This document shows positions 16,053-17,897 of a stretch of DNA of 17,897 nt, piece by piece. The translations under genes were made by a program, and so were the position numbers. Within the stretch, counting starts at the first letter, position 1. Each line of letters starts with the position of its first letter. Source of the DNA: JBHEKP01 sp041859375 (GTDB taxonomy: Bacteria > Hydrogenedentota > Hydrogenedentia > Hydrogenedentales > CAITNO01). The notes beneath the pieces were generated by a model. It saw only the letters and a list, made by a program, of their open reading frames with translations. It did no database searches and was not told the DNA's origin. Location of the stretch: the NCBI GenBank assembly GCA_041859375.1, contig JBHEKP010000357.1, positions 1 through 17,897 on the forward strand. Direction: 5' to 3'.

Positions 16053-16439
16053 ATGACACTCACCATGTTCAAGGCGAAAATCCACCGGGCGGTGGTCACC
16101 AATGCCGATTTGAACTACACCGGCAGCCTTACCCTGGATCCGGACCTGCTGGACGCGGCGGGCATGCTCCCCTATGAGCAGGTCCACGTGCTCAACATCA
16201 ACACCGGCACCCGGTTCGTCACCTACATCATCGAGGGCGAGCGCGGCAGCGGGGTGGTCTGCCTCAACGGCGCGGCTGCGCGGCTGGGCGCGCCGGGTGA
16301 CACCATCATTGCCATCACCTACGCCGAAATGTCCCCCGAGGAGGCCAAAAACCACCAGCCCGTGGTGGTTCTTGTGGACAGGAACAACAAGATTGCGGAA
16401 GTTTCGCGCGGCGCCCACCCCGGACCCTACCAGGCCTGA
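16053..16439 (+). CDS. panD: Aspartate 1-decarboxylase precursor
   Basis: 128 residues. It decarboxylates L-aspartate to beta-alanine. The self-cleavage site NYTGS places Gly24-Ser25 exactly where E. coli PanD has its cut, which supports the ATG at 16053 over the internal ATG four codons later; cleavage yields a beta chain and an alpha chain with a pyruvoyl group from Ser25. KAKIHRAVVT carries the substrate-binding Lys region, and VVCLNGAAARLGAPGD is the conserved core. GGGAG lies about ten bases upstream. It is the last gene of the pantothenate block; no convincing terminator follows. Confidence 0.97.
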   Translation: MTLTMFKAKIHRAVVTNADLNYTGSLTLDPDLLDAAGMLPYEQVHVLNINTGTRFVTYIIEGERGSGVVCLNGAAARLGAPGDTIIAITYAEMSPEEAKNHQPVVVLVDRNNKIAEVSRGAHPGPYQA

Positions 16440-16538
16440 ATCCGGGCTTGTCCGCCGTCTGGAAAGGCGGAAAGGTTGCCTGTGGGCGGACCGCGGCGGC
16501 AGGCTCCCCTTCCTCCCGGACGGTCCCCCTGAAAAAGG

Positions 16539-16568
16539 TTGAATTTTTCCACCGCACACTTCTATCCT
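16539..16568 (+). promoter_or_regulatory. Possible promoter of the Gfo/Idh/MocA gene
   Basis: TTGAAT (16539-16544) and TATCCT (16563-16568) are 18 bases apart in the 181-base gap after panD. The -10 match is moderate and lacks an extended TG. A strong GGAGG (16607-16611) precedes the ATG at 16621. The rest of the gap shows only a weak hairpin at 16451-16471. Confidence 0.33.
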
Positions 16569-16620
16569 TACGGGGAATCCTTGTTTTCAGCAATATCAAC
16601 CCCCCCGGAGGACATGATTC

Positions 16621-17897
16621 ATGGACAAGTTCCAACTCACCCGCCGCGCCTTCCTTGCGTCGGCCACCACAACAGCGGTGCTGGCCGCGGGCTGCGCCGG
16701 AAAACCGAAGCTGAACACGGCGGGTGTGGTGCCCCGCAAGATATCGCCGAACGCGAAGCTGAACATTGCGTGCATCGGCGTGGGCGGCATGGGCGGCGGG
16801 GACACGATGAGCTGCGCCAACCAGAAGGAACTGGTCAACATCGTGGCGCTCTGCGACGTGGACGACAAAAAGGCGGAGGAGACCTTCTACAAGCTGCCAA
16901 ACGCGAAGCGGTACAAGGACTACCGCAAGATGCTGGAGGAGATGGACAAGGAAATCGACGCGGTGACCGTGTCCACCCCGGACCACACCCATGCGCCGGC
17001 GGCCTACACGGCAATGATGATGGGCAAGCACGCCCGCGTCCAGAAGCCGCTCACCCACACCATCGCCGAGGCGCGCCTGCTCGCGCGGGTGGCGAAGGAG
17101 ACGGGTGTGGTCACGGCCATGGGCAACCAGGGCCACTCGGGCGACGGCGTCCGCGAGCTGTGCGAGTTCCTGTGGTCCGGCGCGATTGGCGACGTGACCG
17201 AGGCGCACATCTGGACCGACCGGCCCATCTGGCCCCAGGGCATTGAAAAGCCCCTGAAAGAGCAGAAAGTCCCGGACACCATGGACTGGAACCTGTGGCT
17301 GGGCACCGCCCCGGACCGCCCCTACAACGGCGGCTACGCGCCCTTCAAGTGGCGCGGCTGGTGGGATTTCGGCTGCGGCGCCATCGGCGACATGGCCTGC
17401 CACATCATGGATCCGGCCTTCTGGTCGCTCCATCTCGGCGCCGCCAAGTCCTACACCTGCGAGGTGGTGGAGCAGCAGGGCATGAACAGGCAGACCGCGC
17501 CGAAGAAGTCCGTCATCAAGTACGTCTTCCCCGAGCGCGACACCGAAAACGGCAAGATGCCCGCGGTGACCGTGTTCTGGTACGATGGCAAGATGAAGCC
17601 GAAGATGCCCGAGGGCATTCCGGCGGACACGAAACTGGGCGACGGCGACAACGGCTCCCTTTTCATCGGCACCAAGGGCATCGCCACCTCCGGCACCTAC
17701 GGCGGCGAGTCGCGCCTCCTGCCCGACGCCCTCATGGCCGACTACAAGCGCCCCGCGCCCAGCATCCCGCGCGTCGAGGGCGAGAACCCCTACCTCCACT
17801 GGATCAAGGCCTGCATCAACAACACGACGGCCATGTCCGACTTCTCCTACGCCGGCCCCCTCACCGAGGTGGCCAACATGGGCAACGTCGCCCTGCT
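16621..17897 (+). CDS. Tat-exported Gfo/Idh/MocA family oxidoreductase, probable lipoprotein (3' truncated)
   Basis: 425 codons are visible and the frame is still open at the right edge. GGAGG lies nine bases before the ATG. The N-terminus has a twin-arginine signal (LTRRAFLAS, Arg8-Arg9) ending in a lipobox-like LAAGC (Cys25), suggesting folded export with its cofactor and lipid anchoring. The Rossmann dinucleotide motif is GVGGMG (53-58), followed by VALCDVDD; VSTPDHTHAP (117-126) and VQKPLTHTI (140-148, Lys142) are the family catalytic landmarks, with QKP in place of the more usual EKP. GDMACHIMDP (256-265) carries His261. Members oxidise or reduce sugars and sugar-like alcohols with tightly held NAD(P). 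Secreted Tat forms are common in Planctomycetota-like bacteria. The substrate is unknown. Confidence 0.9.
   Translation, partial: MDKFQLTRRAFLASATTTAVLAAGCAGKPKLNTAGVVPRKISPNAKLNIACIGVGGMGGGDTMSCANQKELVNIVALCDVDDKKAEETFYKLPNAKRYKDYRKMLEEMDKEIDAVTVSTPDHTHAPAAYTAMMMGKHARVQKPLTHTIAEARLLARVAKETGVVTAMGNQGHSGDGVRELCEFLWSGAIGDVTEAHIWTDRPIWPQGIEKPLKEQKVPDTMDWNLWLGTAPDRPYNGGYAPFKWRGWWDFGCGAIGDMACHIMDPAFWSLHLGAAKSYTCEVVEQQGMNRQTAPKKSVIKYVFPERDTENGKMPAVTVFWYDGKMKPKMPEGIPADTKLGDGDNGSLFIGTKGIATSGTYGGESRLLPDALMADYKRPAPSIPRVEGENPYLHWIKACINNTTAMSDFSYAGPLTEVANMGNVAL

Noticed and set aside
16451..16471. Hairpin TCCGCC/GGCGGA after panD as a terminator
   Set aside because: It has a six-base stem with a nine-base loop and no T-run.
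16539..17246. 235-codon + strand frame overlapping the oxidoreductase start
   Set aside because: It is out of frame with the true gene and its product is His/Gly/Arg-rich with no family match.
16315..17799. 494-codon frame antisense to the Gfo/Idh/MocA gene
   Set aside because: The sense strand has a full Tat signal, Rossmann motif and ribosome site; the antisense product is Val/Gly/His-rich filler.

Overview
The window is about 17.9 kb of GC-rich bacterial DNA, densely coded. All 18 genes are protein-coding; I see no rRNA, tRNA, CRISPR array or transposase. The mix of genes suggests a free-living Gram-negative of the Planctomycetota/Verrucomicrobiota/Hydrogenedentota type: a GH78 rhamnosidase, a secreted DUF6807 ('PmoA-like') protein, a secreted TIM-barrel hydrolase-like protein, a UroD/MtaA-like protein and a Tat-exported Gfo/Idh/MocA lipoprotein. 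That placement is inferred from gene families only. The two edge genes are cut by the window. No gene-free stretch exceeds about 185 bases.

Region 1 (1-2721, + strand) is the distal part of an arsenic-resistance operon: the C-terminal end of a CcdA-like membrane protein, a single open frame joining a thioredoxin-type arsenate reductase (ArsC) to an As(III) S-adenosylmethionine methyltransferase (ArsM), and an Acr3-family arsenite efflux permease. Together these reduce arsenate to arsenite and then either methylate or export it. Region 2 (2810-5524, +) is a secreted alpha-L-rhamnosidase, closed by a strong bidirectional terminator at 5550-5584 that faces the convergent ribosomal operon.

Region 3 (5654-10112, - strand), read right to left, holds a small acidic coiled-coil protein, two GT4 glycosyltransferases, a GT2 glycosyltransferase, then rplM (L13) and rpsI (S9). 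The two GT4 genes are separated by 218 bases from the stop of the first to the favoured TTG start of the second; most of this is a repeat- and hairpin-rich spacer. The second GT4 gene and the GT2 gene overlap by ATGA. The likely rplM promoter overlaps the stop codon of the GT2 gene.

Region 4 (10203-13733) holds a UroD/MtaA-like gene and a secreted glycoside-hydrolase-like gene on the - strand, divergent from a secreted DUF6807 gene on the + strand, with two candidate promoters in the shared 152-base spacer.

Region 5 (13804-16439, +) is a compact vitamin operon, folK-panB-panC-panD: one step of folate synthesis and three of pantothenate synthesis. PanB uses methylene-tetrahydrofolate, so the pairing makes metabolic sense. 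Region 6 (16621-end, +) is the start of a Tat-exported Gfo/Idh/MocA oxidoreductase that runs off the window.

The most unusual items are the ArsC-ArsM fusion with an internal ribosome-binding site and start codon, the long-loop Acr3 variant, the GGAT-phased repeat and hairpin block between the two GT4 genes, and a recurring candidate promoter form (long 18-19 base spacer, several with an extended -10). I do not see clear evidence of a wholly new multi-gene system.
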